DNA of 64,000 nt from Orychophragmus violaceus. Its lineage: Eukaryota; Streptophyta; Magnoliopsida; Brassicales; Brassicaceae. The stretch covers positions 60,953,823 to 61,017,822 of the forward strand of contig CM058239.1 of NCBI GenBank assembly GCA_030180135.1. The letters run 5' to 3'. The position numbers and the translations under genes are program-made. Of this stretch, positions 23,486-34,953 are shown piece after piece; the first letter of the stretch is position 1; each line of letters opens with the position of its first letter. Under the pieces are notes generated by a model, which saw only the letters and a list, made by a program, of their open reading frames with translations, made no database searches and was not told the DNA's origin.

Positions 23486-23502
23486 TGGCGCCGTTGCCGG
23501 GG
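23486..23502 (+). other. Athila-A primer-binding site
   Basis: TGGCGCCGTTGCCGGGG follows 6 bases after the LTR end, the sequence typical of Athila/Tat elements. Confidence 0.95.
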
Positions 23503-23701
23503 ATTCTTTGAGTTCGCCGATAGATTTTATACTAGAATTTAGTGTAAGTGTTTTCTTTTCTTTGTTACTAATCTCTTTTTCGCATTTTTCTTGTTTCTGC
23601 AGGGAAACACGACCAAGAGAACTTAGTGTCGATAGACACCAACTTAGTGTCGGTCGACACCTTTCGCGGAAGCAACCAAGAAGACTAAGAGATATGTAAG
23701 A
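23503..23701 (+). other. Athila-A leader with intron-like signals and a palindrome pair
   Basis: A donor-like GTAAGTG near 23541 and a pyrimidine tract ending TTTCTGCAG at 23602 suggest a spliced leader. Then come GTGTCGATAGACAC (23626-23639, one mismatch) and GTGTCGGTCGACAC (23647-23660), 21 bp apart. The normal long N-terminal gag region is missing. Confidence 0.6.
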
Positions 23702-24101
23702 ATGATGTATCCGAATGGTTTTTTCAGCTCAGGGATTGACAGCTCGCAGATAGCTGGGCTGAAGAAGCAAGTTGACTCTCTGTATAGTCTTGTACTTGGA
23801 AAGTATGCACAAGAAGCTATCAACTACGTTGGAGGGAATGGATTATACAGTCAGAAATCTGCTTTTCAGAAACCCTTCCAGCAACAGAGTAACTCCTTCT
23901 CGAGGAACTATGGTGTTTCTTCTTACCAGACACCTCATGCACCTACATGTGAGAGCAGATTGGAAACCATAATGGAGCAGCTTCTTGAAGAACAAAACAA
24001 TTCCTTCACAAGGAACTATGGAGCTTCTTCTTATCAGGCACATCCTGTTACTAATGCTCATGAGAGCATAATGGAAGCTCTGATAGAGCGGGTGCTAGAA
24101 G
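23702..24101 (+). pseudogene. Athila-A gag fragment, part 1
   Basis: The frame opens at ATGATGTATCC and encodes a Gln/Asn/Ser-rich region with a repeated NNSFTRNYGASSYQ motif, typical of the C-terminal half of Athila Gag. The usual gag domain before it is deleted. Copia-A inserted at 24101/24102. Reading resumes in frame after the duplicated AGAAG at 45411, where KKIDDVYEDLNGKF follows. Confidence 0.8.
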
Positions 24102-24482
24102 TGAAGGAATTTCTATCAGTTCCTAATCCAATTAGGCAACCCTGGTCTGAATTCCAAGCCTAGGATCTAGGGTTCATGTAATTGAATCATTGGGATCTCA
24201 GAATTACCTGGTGATTAGCAGCGGAAGATTTGCAGATAATCGAGATCTAGAGCGCCTCAAATGCTGCGCCTCTACTGGTATCCACACGCACACAAACTGA
24301 ACAGAAGGGATGCTAGTGCCTTTAGAGATCAGATCTCTCAAGAGGTTTCTGTTTCTTTTCTGGTGGCTGTGAATTAGGTTAGAATCGAGTTTAGGTCGAC
24401 CATATATCTTATATATGTTGACTTAAACCGCAACGGAATTAACCAACGATTAAACCGAATTAATATTGGTAATCCGCGAGTT

Positions 24483-24538
24483 GTGTCGACCGACACACTC
24501 TTTGTGTCGATCGACACACTTATTGTGTCGATCGACAC
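24483..24538. repeat. Three palindromes at 21-bp pitch in Copia-A 3' LTR
   Basis: GTGTCGACCGACAC at 24483, then GTGTCGATCGACAC at 24504 and 24525. The nearest copy is 66 bp upstream of the minus-strand TATA box. Confidence 0.95.
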
Positions 24539-24739
24539 TGCCCAGAAACTTGGTATTGAATGCATATCAAATATGCATTCACCCGATCATTACATTAATG
24601 ATCAACCTCATATACAACGTCCAGTTTGCTTAGGTGTGTGACCCTGTAGGATCATATAACACTAGCAATGAGTTCTAAACTCATTGATCATAAGTGTCTT
24701 CTAGAAAAGCATTATGACTGCCCAGTGTCATATGATTGT

Positions 24740-25373
24740 TGAAGGATTCGTTTAGTGTTAATCCTGATTCAATTCTTCAGATTAAACTCCTAAACATGCC
24801 AGATCTAGGTTCTCTTGCTAGAATCATAAAGGATCTCACATGTTACCTTATTATGCAGCGGAAAGAGGAGGTACGGGTCATAGATCAGCAGAACCACCAA
24901 GTGATAGCTCCTCCAAAGGCTCACACACGCACACAGCAGGAAATTGGCTGCTAGACCGAAAGGAGAGAGGCGCAGAAGAGAGAGAGAGGTGGCGCAAAAG
25001 TGGCTGAGAAATAGGAGCTAGGGCAAGTTTTATTTATTAAAACCCTTGTCCAGTTCTTATGGGCTTTTGGGCCCAATTCTCAGTCTGATTAAATCCCTTG
25101 GATTTAATCAGGCCCTTTAATCTCTCTTAGTACAGTAAATGCCTAGCACTTTTACCGTACTTCTGCTAAACCGTTCCTACACATTTTCCTGTTAGCTTAG
25201 GCGTGTGACCCATATGGGATCATATAATAAAGGCAATAAGTCCAAGACTTATAGATCATGAGCGGACTCTAGCATGCCATCATGACCCCCAGTATTATAT
25301 GACTTATGTCTGATCATTGACATACTCTTACTTTCTAGAGACAGTACAGAGATTACTGGACATAATTCCAACA
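24740..25373 (-). repeat. Copia-C 3' LTR (634 bp)
   Basis: Direct repeat of 31334-31967. On the minus strand it starts TGTTGGAATTATG and ends CGAATCCTTCA. Confidence 0.95.
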
Positions 25374-26229
25374 ATCTCCCACTTGAACTGGAATCTCTGT
25401 ATTCATAATCCTTTTGTCTCAATATCTCGATTAGTCATAAGGCAAGATTAGTGTCATCCTTATAAAGCCTAATCTTGTTCATCGGACTCTGATTTGATAC
25501 TGACAATCCAAACGACTCGGGAAAGTCCGTTTGAGCATGGCCATGCATTTTCCAGTATACAAATCTCCGATTGGCCTAGAGATATTCACTCCATTTATAT
25601 TGGAGGGACAAATCCCGTCTTGTTCCATCACTGTAAACTACTCACTTCATAATACACCCAAACAAGGTCCTTATAACTATCGCTTAATGACAGCATTAGA
25701 CAATGATCAAAGTGCATTAGTTCATGTGCAGTCACATGCATGCGAACTCAGGTCTAAGGACTATACTCTATAGTCGTAGTAAGAATCTCTTATGACACAA
25801 ATATAAATATCCTGAAGAGTTCTTATAATCGGGTCATGTCCGGTCGTATGTACCCAACATACACCTATGTACTGACTTTGATGCCGCACATCTATGACAC
25901 ACTGAGACTTTGTCATAAGTCACATACCAATCTAGTCTCACACGGTTGTTGGTGTTCCAATTTCAACAACCTTCGACTAGGGACAGTATGATATAAGCAA
26001 TCTATCAAATATAGGGTCTCATGATCAAGCTAAATGACTTTGATAACTCAAGATCAAGTCACTTACTTCGATGACCTATAAAATGGTTTATATCATTTTG
26101 GAACGATTATTTCATCACAGTTAAAATAATCTTAAAATAATAATTTCAATAAACATCATAAAATGTTTTACAAGAACATATCAATAACTAAATAAAGCCC
26201 TTTACTAACTCCCACGCTGAAATTTAGAC
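25374..26229 (-). ncRNA. Copia-C conserved 3' noncoding block (candidate cis RNA structure)
   Basis: Homologous to 21541-22387 and its counterparts. Its hairpin arms are GTATGT (25846-25851) and ACATAC (25857-25862), flanked on the sense strand by CCGGACATGACCCG. Confidence 0.5.
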
Positions 26230-28741
26230 TACATCTTAATTTCACTTATCCTACAGCAACAGTCTGTGACTCGTGCTTAGGCCTAAGGAGTGGCTTCGTT
26301 AATAGATTAGCAACGTTCTCTTTCGTTGAAACTTGCTGATCTACTTAACATCTCTTTCATTTATCTCACGGAATAGGTTATACCTACCCTCAAGGTGTTT
26401 GGACCTCTGATGTGCAGCTAGTCTCATCTATGCTGGGAATCACATCAAGTTCAGTGACGAACTCTTCTTTCCAAACTACCTCTTTCGCCGCTTCCCAAGC
26501 TGCGAAATGTTCAGCTTAAGTCATGGAGTCAGCAACAGTGCCTTGCACCTCCAGATAGACACAAGATATAACCGGACTGTGACCGGAAATCATCTTTGTC
26601 CGTTGGAAACTTGCCTTTCAAACTCTACCGACTCGTAGCACCTCACTTTCTCCGTAAATCAAGAACTTATCCTAAGTATTTTACAAATACTTGAGAATAT
26701 TCATTACGTCTATCCAGTGATTCTTTGCTGGATTTGACTGGTCTTTACTTGTCTTGCTTAACATTAAAGCAACATCAAAACAAGTACGTGTCATGGCATA
26801 CATGATAGATCCAATTGCCGACGCATATGGAATCTCATCCATGCATTCAAGCTCAGCAGTTATCGTAGGATACTGTATCTTGCTTAACTTAATGCCATGT
26901 GACATTGGCATAAAACCCTTCTTGGATTGCTCAAAACGTGTAGGACTTTGTCAATGTAAAAAATCCTGACTTTGTCCTACCAGCTCTTCTGGATCTTTAT
27001 CTTTAGATCCAGAATCCAAGAACTTCGTGGCTTTACCCATGTCAATCATAAAACCAACTCCCAAGCCAGTCCTTTACCGACTGCAGCATTGAGACGTTAT
27101 ATCCGAGAATCAGTATGTCCTCGACATACACTATGAGAAATGCAATATTGCTCCCACTTATCTTTTAGTAAACGCACAGTTCCATTTCGTTCCTGTTCAG
27201 GTCAAAACCTTGACTACTTCAACAGAACGAAGATTCCAACTCCGATATGTTTGCTTCCATCCATGAATGGATCGATGAAGCTAACTTACACAAAGTGTAA
27301 TTTTTCGGAGTCCGGGCTCACTTTCGCTTATTTGAATTTCGCAGATTCGTCGCTTTCAATGATCATCAGATCATGCGAACTTTCAATGATCATCAGGTTC
27401 AACTAATGACGAGAAATCACTCTCGGATTAGTGACTGATTCATTCATGTCTGCGAAATTCAGGCTCTACAGGTGTAGATTCTACAGAAATCTGTAAATCC
27501 ATCCGTTGCTCTCCCTCAACAGGTTGAGCAGCCACCTGTATTTGTCGAATTTCTTCGAGTCATACTTTTACTCCCACTGTTCTTCCTGGAAAGTAACTTC
27601 CCTTCTTGAAAACAGAATGGACGTAAAAGATAACAAGCCTTGGTTTCCCTAGGACAACCAGCGAAGTAGCTCAACTACAAATACTCAGTAAAGACGAATT
27701 TGGATCGATTCCAATCCACATTTACGTGGTGTCTTTCAACTGATATTGGTGGAACTATTTCAGTGTAAACTTAGATATTTCTAGAGCGTTATTCTTCAAG
27801 AATATCATGGAAGATTCGTGTGACTCATCTTTAATCATTTCTTATAAGATCTGATTCTTTCTCACAGAAATACCTCAAGGTTTTCAGGAGAATTGAGCTG
27901 TGAAACGACTTCACACTCATTCAGATGATCACACCATCAATGACTCAAGTATTCTCACTCGTGATTTAATTCAGAGTCTTAATACTTCTGTCACTCAGAT
28001 TCTATACCTCATTCTGGAATTCTTTCGACCATGTCAAAGAATTCCGACTTGTGTCTCATCAAATGAACACAGTCTTACTCACTGAATTAATCAGTAGAAA
28101 CAATGAAGTACAGGAAATTTTTCTCTGGCATTACTGCTCATCGGACCACATACATGAGTATGTTCAATCTCCAATAAGCCTTTGGGCCTTTCTCTAGCTC
28201 GGCTAAGATAGGCCCCTTTGTCTTTTGGTCCAGTAAACAGAATTCAAGTCTCATAAGATATCCGATCAAATGAGCCCAATAGTGCATAACTATGGGATTT
28301 CTGAATCCGACTTACTCTATGTGACCAAGACTTTTATGCCAAGAAAAATCAGGTTTAATTCATCAGATTTAAACCAATTTGGTATTTATGTTACATTTAG
28401 GCACTCTTTGGTTTAAGATATAAAACCCATTCCTTGAATAGGGTGCTACAATTAATATTTCATTAAGATCAAAAGAACAAAAACTTGTCTTTTATCAAAA
28501 TGAAAAACATTCAAATTCTTACAAGAAAATGAAAAACAACTCTGCTTAAGCAGGTACATTGTAGCAATTACTTAATAAAACCAAGCCTCAAAGGCATCTA
28601 CAAGTGAAAACCCTACGGCTGAGGCAGCATCCATAGCTCCTTCCAGACATGCAGTTCCACTTGCCCTTCCTTCAACGTTCTACTGTTGCTTAGGCTCTGC
28701 ATATTACAACAAATATCAGTGCCACAACCAGTATCCAATAC
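26230..28741 (-). pseudogene. Copia-C pol relic
   Basis: The same decayed order as in Copia-B is readable on the minus strand: VLDTGCG directly after the gag stop, integrase fragments near 28150, reverse transcriptase near 27100-27400, and the RNase-H-side fragment MPMSHGIKLSKIQYPTITAE within 26681-26911. Many lesions coincide with those in Copia-B, including the TAG after the ILKYL motif. Confidence 0.85.
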
Positions 28742-29632
28742 CTATAAGGTAGAACTTGAAGTAATAACATGAATACCTGAGGAAGTAGTCTCATACATCA
28801 ACTTCAACTCCTCATCATCTTCCATGAATTTAATGCAATCTCTCTTCCAATGCCCAGTCTCTTTACAGTAGCAGCACTTACCAACGTAAGAGGTATCTGA
28901 CTTGGGCTCAGAAGACACACGCTTGCCATGATTCAAAATCTGGACAACTTTGTCTTCACCCTTGTCAGCATTAGGTTTAGTAAACCTACCCTTCTCATTC
29001 ATGAGATTGTACAGGGTACTCTTCACGTTTGGCTCAACTGTCTTGAGCATATCATGCAGTTCAGTCAGCGTCTTCGTTAAGCCTTTCTTGATATAGTTCC
29101 TTCTGAACTTATCATAGCTTGACGGCAGTGACTGCAGAATGATCTCAGTTGCCAATTCTTGGCTAACTGAATAATCCAGTTTCCTCAGGTTATCAATGTA
29201 ACCCATCATTTTACTGACATGAGGACTCACTGGATGATCATTTGGTAGCTTGCAGCTAGTGAGAGACTTAACCAACTGGTATCTCTCCACCCTTACCTGC
29301 TCCTGAAATTTCAATTTCAGGCTGCTGATCATCTCTATTGGCGACTCCATGTTCTCATATTGCTCCCGCAAGTCTGAGTCCATGGTAGCCAATATCAGAC
29401 CACACACATCTACCGCATCATTATAATGCTTATTCCAAGCATCATATACTCCATGGGAGGCATTGGACCCGATCCTCACGGGGAGAGCTCTCTCAAGAAC
29501 ATAGTCCTTTCTCTCCTGCCTGAGGACTAGCCTCAGGTTCCGCGACCAAGTCAAGAAATTTGATCCGTTCAGCTTGTCCATCTCAAGGACAGACCGGATC
29601 GAGAAAGTGTTTTGATTGTTTGTGCTAGTCAT
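28742..29632 (-). CDS. Copia-C Gag (296 aa), intact
   Basis: Full-length partner of the Copia-B Gag with only a handful of amino-acid differences (for example HGVYDAW for HAVYDAW). The CCHC knuckle CCYCKETGHWKRDC is intact. It ends in the same TAG in place of a tryptophan codon before the protease motif. A pyrimidine-rich tract ending CAG sits 2 bases upstream of the ATG. An unbroken Gag beside a ruined pol suggests selection on gag or very recent descent from one source. Confidence 0.9.
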   Translation of the reverse strand: MTSTNNQNTFSIRSVLEMDKLNGSNFLTWSRNLRLVLRQERKDYVLERALPVRIGSNASHGVYDAWNKHYNDAVDVCGLILATMDSDLREQYENMESPIEMISSLKLKFQEQVRVERYQLVKSLTSCKLPNDHPVSPHVSKMMGYIDNLRKLDYSVSQELATEIILQSLPSSYDKFRRNYIKKGLTKTLTELHDMLKTVEPNVKSTLYNLMNEKGRFTKPNADKGEDKVVQILNHGKRVSSEPKSDTSYVGKCCYCKETGHWKRDCIKFMEDDEELKLMYETTSSGIHVITSSSTL

Positions 29633-31320
29633 AACTGAAATTTAAGATAAAAGAATTTTAGTTAATATGTTCAATATGATTAATCTCGCATTATACTTAA
29701 TATGATTAATCTCGCATTATATTCAATAACATCAGTTACCCTCAATAGAATATAATGATTCCAAGATCCACATATAACTAAGATTAAAGTGGGCCACTGG
29801 CCGTCACCCAATCTTAGCTTATATCGGTAAGCCCTATCTCGGCTAATTATATCCGTGATATAACTCTTGGTTGTGAATCTGGGCCCGAGGCCCAATCCAC
29901 TCTGATGTCTCAAGGCCCGGGACTCCCGATGGCCTAGTCAAGAAAACCAGACTATACAGTCATGTAATCACTAATGTCTGGGACTCCCAATGACATTTAT
30001 GAATCACAAACCGTCTTACCCACGCAAAAGTAGACACCCTCACACTGTAAGGCCATGAGTACAATTGAATGGGCTTCGACAGCTGACATAGACTGGACAA
30101 GACATCCAACGCTTGATATTATTTGAGGTTTGTAGGTTTATTAAAATTTCATCCCAAAATAGAAGATTACTATTTTGGGAAACTTTCCTTTTTGGGAAAC
30201 CTACTAATTTTGGAAACTTTCTAAAATTGGAAACTTCCTAAAATTGGAAACTTTCTAAAATTGGAAACTTTCTAAATATAGAAATTTCCTAAAATCCAAA
30301 ACATGCAAATCTAGAAACTTCTAATTTAAGAAACTTTCTAATTTCAGATTTTGGAAACAGATTAATTTAAAATCGATTTTAATTTTATATAAAAGAATTT
30401 TAAAATAATCTGAAGAATAAGACTCAAATAATTGGCCCAATTGTTTTAACTTCTTGGCCCGAGGCCCAAGAATTGGTCCATGTCCAAGACATAACCCAAT
30501 TGTCCAATTAAATGACATAACCGGTCTGGTTCATTAAAATTGGTCTAACCAAAATTAATTACTACGATGACCACAATTGTCAACCGGTTATTTACTAAAC
30601 CGGATTTTCTCAATTTATTTGGTCCAACCAAATCAAATTAGAAAACCACTGGTTTAGGCACTAAATCCAATTTTTCGACTTTGGATTTCTTATCCCGGTT
30701 TAACCAGAACTTAATAAATTTATTAAGTCTGTTTATTAAACCAAGACGATTAAGATTTTTAATCAAATTAAACCGAGCCATTAACCGAACCGAACCGATT
30801 GGTCACGAACCGATCACGGTCGTGACCTAGCTTCGCAATCGAGACGAGACATCGGCCAGCCGCACGAACGGGACGGGACGCGATCCGAGATCGGTCCATC
30901 TCGATCACGCGACGATGCTCGGACGACAGCAGGACGGGACGGCCGGGACGAGAGCGGGACGATGCTGGCTTGGCCGAGACGCGAGAGAGGCACGGCGTGA
31001 TCGCATCGATCCAAGCCATCGATCCGCGATCGATGCAAGCGATCGGATCGGCCACGCATCTCGCTGCCCATCTCGCCGTGATCGACTCGACCACGCGACT
31101 CGATCCATCGATCGGTCCGTGCGTCTATTCGATCCGGACGTGCGGTTCGACCACACTCCGACGCAACCAATTCATATAGATTGGATCATGCGATTTCTTG
31201 TTTGTTTAGGTTTTAATTCTTTGTTTCTTAAGTGTTTTCTCTTATCAGTAGATTGATTCAAAACACTTCTTAAACAATCCTAAACATGATTCTAAACAAG
31301 AAAAACTAACAGAACCAATG
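29633..31320 (-). other. Copia-C leader with a GC-rich CGATC island
   Basis: The conserved copia leader block (GGGAGTCCCGGGCC, GACGGCCAGTGGCCC) lies at about 29780-29950. Bases about 30775-31165 are strikingly GC- and CpG-rich and packed with GATCG/CGATC words, unlike anything else in the element. Long frames open there on both strands only through composition and are not genes. Confidence 0.7.
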
Positions 31321-31332
31321 GCTCTGATACCA
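31321..31332 (-). other. Copia-C primer-binding site
   Basis: The complement reads TGGTATCAGAGC, one base inside the 5' LTR. Confidence 0.9.
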
Positions 31333-31333
31333 C

Positions 31334-31967
31334 TGAAGGATTCGTTTAGTGTTAATCCTGATTCAATTCTTCAGATTAAACTCCTAAACATGCCAGATCT
31401 AGGTTCTCTTGCTAGAATCATAAAGGATCTCACCTGTTACCTTATTATGCAGCGGAAAGAGGAGGTACGGGTCATAGATCAGCAGAACCACCAAGTGATA
31501 GCTCCTCCAAAGGCTCACACACGCACACAGCAGGAAATTGGCTGCTAGACTGAAAGGAGAGAGGCGCAGAAGAGAGAGAGAGGTGGCGCAAAAGTGGCTG
31601 AGAAATAAGAGCTAGGGCAAGTTTTATTTATTAAAACCCTTGTCCAGTTTTTATGGGCTTTTGGGCCCAATTATCAGTCTGATTAAATCCCTTGGATTTA
31701 ATCAGGCCCTTTAATCTCTCTTAGTACAGTAAATGCCTAGCACTTTTACCGTACTTCTGCTAAACCGTTCCTACACATTTTCCTGTTAGCTTAGGCGTGT
31801 GACCCATATGGGATCATATAATAAAGGCAATAAGTCCAAGACTTATAGATCATGAGCGGACTCTAGCATGCCATCATGACCCCCAGTATTATATGACTTA
31901 TGTCTGATCATTGACATACTCTTACTTTCTAGAGACAGTACAGAGATTACTGGACATAATTCCAACA
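31334..31967 (-). repeat. Copia-C 5' LTR (634 bp)
   Basis: Same length as 24740-25373 and nearly identical to it. It carries no palindrome pair. Confidence 0.95.
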
Positions 31968-32035
31968 ATTGTCTCATCTCGACAATACGACTTTCACTTG
32001 GAGTAAGTACAATAGATTTCAGGACATTCCCAACA

Positions 32036-32839
32036 ATCTCCCACTTGTACTGGAATCATCTATTCCTTTAATCCCTTTGTCACTATATCTCGATCTAGCA
32101 TAAGACAAGATCTGTGTCACCCTTATTTAGCCAAGATCATGTTCATCGAACTCCGATTTATACTGACAAGACAAACGACTGACAATCACCTCGTTTGAGT
32201 GTGGCCACACATTTCTCAGTATCAAATCTTCGATGGGCCCTGAGATATTTATCTCCTGTTATATAGGAGGGACAAATCCCATCTTGTTCCATCCCTGTTT
32301 CTTCACTCGCTTCATGATACGTCCAATCAATGCCTTTATAGTCACCAGTTACGGCTGACGTTTGACAAGGTTAAAGCGGACCAATTCACATGTAAGAAAA
32401 CTTGATGAACTCAGGTTTAAGGACTATACTCTATAGTCGTAATGAAAACTCTCATGACACTTATATAACTCTCCCGTAGAGTTCTCATCAGTGGGTCATG
32501 TCCGATACTGTGTTCTCCAACACACATCTATGTAATTGACTTTAATACTCTTATTAATGACTCCATGAAACTTAGTCATCAGTCACCTCACATACTAATC
32601 TCACGCGGTTGTTAACATCCCACTTTAACAACCTCGACCAGGGACCAACATAATTTATGTCATTTATTATCTATAGGGTTTCATGATCAAGTCACATACT
32701 TGATGACCTATAAAATGTCATAAATTACTTTGGGACTATTATTTAATAACCATTATTAAAAAAAACAGATGTCAGATTTCAATAACATAATCAAATTATG
32801 TTTATACGAACATCATATCATAACTAAAGTTAACAACAA
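32036..32839 (-). ncRNA. Copia-A conserved 3' noncoding block (candidate cis RNA structure)
   Basis: The sense strand carries the same landmarks as the other copia elements. The hairpin arms are TGTGTT (32509-32514) and AACACA (32519-32524), next to TCGGACATGACCC and the ATGAGAACTCTAC stem. Confidence 0.5.
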
Positions 32840-33878
32840 CGACTCCCACTAAAATTAAGATCACATCTTAAGACATCTAATGCCTTTAGCAGTAGCCTGA
32901 CCCTCATTCGCCCTTGCTCAGCGTGTGTTGAAAGACACTGCGTCTTGCAAAGAGTAATACCAAGAGTCATTTGCACGAAGCCCTTCTTGGAATCATGCAT
33001 ACTGGACATGTGCAAGACCTTATCACCATAAGTGTCTTGACACAATCCAATTAGCTTGTCCAATCTATCTCCATAGATTCTTATTCCAAGAATGTATACG
33101 GTTTCTCCCATAATTTTATCGAAAAATAACTTTCGAGTCAGGTCTTAATAGACTGAAACGATGGAACTTCATTTCCGAGAAGTAGTATCATACAATACTA
33201 GAAATGCAACTGCGCTCCCACTAGTCCTCTTGTAAACACACGGTTCCTCTTCATTCATGACGAAGTCAAACCTTTTGACTGCTTTATCAAAACGAAGATT
33301 CCAACTCCGAGTTGCTTGCTTCAATCCATAAATAGATCGGCGAAGCTTGCATATCTTCCTAGCTTCATTATGATCAATGAAAACTTCAGGTTGTGTCATG
33401 TACACATCCTTTTCCAGAATTCCATTAAGGAAAACTGTTTTCACATCCATCTGCCAGATCTCATAACCATTATGAGTGGCGGTTGCTAGGAGAATCCGAA
33501 TGGACTTTAAGCATGTTGACTGGGGAATAGGTTTCTTCATAGTCAACACCATGAATTCGCTTGAAACCTTTTTCCACCAACCTAGCTTTTTATATTTGAA
33601 TATAACCATCCATGTCATCTTTTCTTCTTGAAAATCCATTTACTCACAATGGATTCTACACCATCGGGTAAATCAACCCAAGTCATACTTGGTTCTGTGA
33701 CATGGATCCCATTTCGGATTCAGCGGCTTTCAGCCATTTTCGGAGTCAAGGCCCATCATTGCTTCTTCAAAATTCACAGGCCCGTCACTTTCAATGATCA
33801 GTAGATCACGGCAATTGGTTACGAGAAATCCATATTTCTCGGGTTCGTGACGGATCCTTTCGGATCTGCGAGCTTCAG

Positions 33879-34094
33879 TTTCCTGTAAAAGTCGCGCACA
33901 CATATCTCATATGTATACTTTTACCACGACCTAATTAACCAAGATTTAAACCGTAGTTAATTAAGTCATAAACCAAAATCAATATTTGGTTCGCGATATG
34001 TGTCGATCGATACAACTTTTGAGTCGATCGACACTTCTTCAGAAACTCGCATTTGACTGTATATCGAATATACATTCACCAGATCCTTGCAAAC
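33879..34094. repeat. LTR-like insert with palindrome pair inside Copia-A pol
   Basis: About 216 bp interrupt sequence that is contiguous in Copia-D at about 39833. The insert resembles the U3 part of the Copia-A/-D LTRs (motifs like GGTGAATGTATATTCGATAT, the palindrome pair, TTAATTA repeats, a TATA-like end). Palindromes start at 34000 (GTGTCGATCGATAC) and 34021 (GAGTCGATCGACAC). Confidence 0.75.
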
Positions 34095-34899
34095 CTCAGG
34101 CACCACACTTGCAGGTTCTACAACTCTTTGTAGATCCAACTGCTGCTCTTCCTCATCAGGTTGAGCAGTCTCCTGTGATTTTCGAATTTCTTCGAGTTGT
34201 ACTTTTACTCCCACTGTTCTTCTTGGAAAGAAAGTCTTTCTTAAGAAAACATAGTTCCGAGCAACAAACAATTTGTTCTCGAACTGGTTGTAAAAGTAAC
34301 ATGCCTTGGTTTTGTTAGGACAACCAATGAAGTAGCACTTATCAGATTTGGGTGTGAGCTTATCAGAGACTAAACGTTTTATATAAGTCTCGCAACTCCA
34401 AATCTCCATGATGGATAAATCAGAAACATTTCCATTCCACATCTCATATGGTTTCTCTGTAACTGATTTGGATGGAACTCTATTTAATGTAAACTCAGAC
34501 ATTTCTAGAGCGTATTCTTAGAAGGATAATGGAAGATCTAAGTGACTCATCATTGATCGAACCATATCTAATAAAGTCCGATTCAGGAGGAGTGAATTGT
34601 GAAACACTTTCACAATCTCTCAGATGATCACTAAAGTCTTGACTTAAGCATTCACCTCCATGATCTCATCGTAGAGTTTTAATACCTTTGCCAAATTGAT
34701 TCTGTACTTCATTTTTGGAACTCTTTGAACCTTTCAAAGATTCTGACTTATGTCTTATAAATAAGACATAACCGTACCTACTGAAAATATCAGTAAAGGT
34801 AATGAAGTACTGAAAGTTTCCTCTAGCACTAGTGCTCATTGGCCCATATACATCCGTATGTATAAAGCCCAATAAGCCTCTGGCCCTTTCATTTTGTTC

Positions 34900-34953
34900 G
34901 TTCGCAACCTGTATCGACTGACACACCGTTTGTGTCGATCGACACTACCTTTT
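34900..34953. repeat. 54-bp palindrome-pair insert inside Copia-A integrase
   Basis: GTATCGACTGACAC (34911-34924) and GTGTCGATCGACAC (34932-34945) lie in a block missing from the same codons of Copia-D near 38990. The insert is a multiple of three but adds a TAG on the coding strand. Confidence 0.8.

Larger units (their letters stand above)
24740..31967 (-). mobile_element. Copia-C: antisense gag-only copia element
   Basis: The 634-bp LTRs are 31334-31967 (5') and 24740-25373 (3'). ATTGT is duplicated at 24735-24739 and 31968-31972. The primer-binding site is the complement of 31321-31332. Gag is intact and almost identical to that of Copia-B, and pol is decayed with shared lesions. About five LTR differences are visible by eye (0.8%). 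It inserted into the 3' LTR of Copia-A. Confidence 0.95.
24102..32035 (-). repeat. Copia-A 3' LTR, split by Copia-C
   Basis: Segments 24102-24739 and 31973-32035 give 701 bp and match 44682-45405 (724 bp), except for a 23-bp deletion that removes one palindrome. A minus-strand TATA (CATATATAAG) lies at 24408-24417. Confidence 0.95.

Noticed and set aside
30768..31256. Overlapping Arg-rich frames on both strands in the Copia-C leader
   Set aside because: They result from high GC content in the CGATC island. No homology or start context was seen, and the position is in the untranslated leader.
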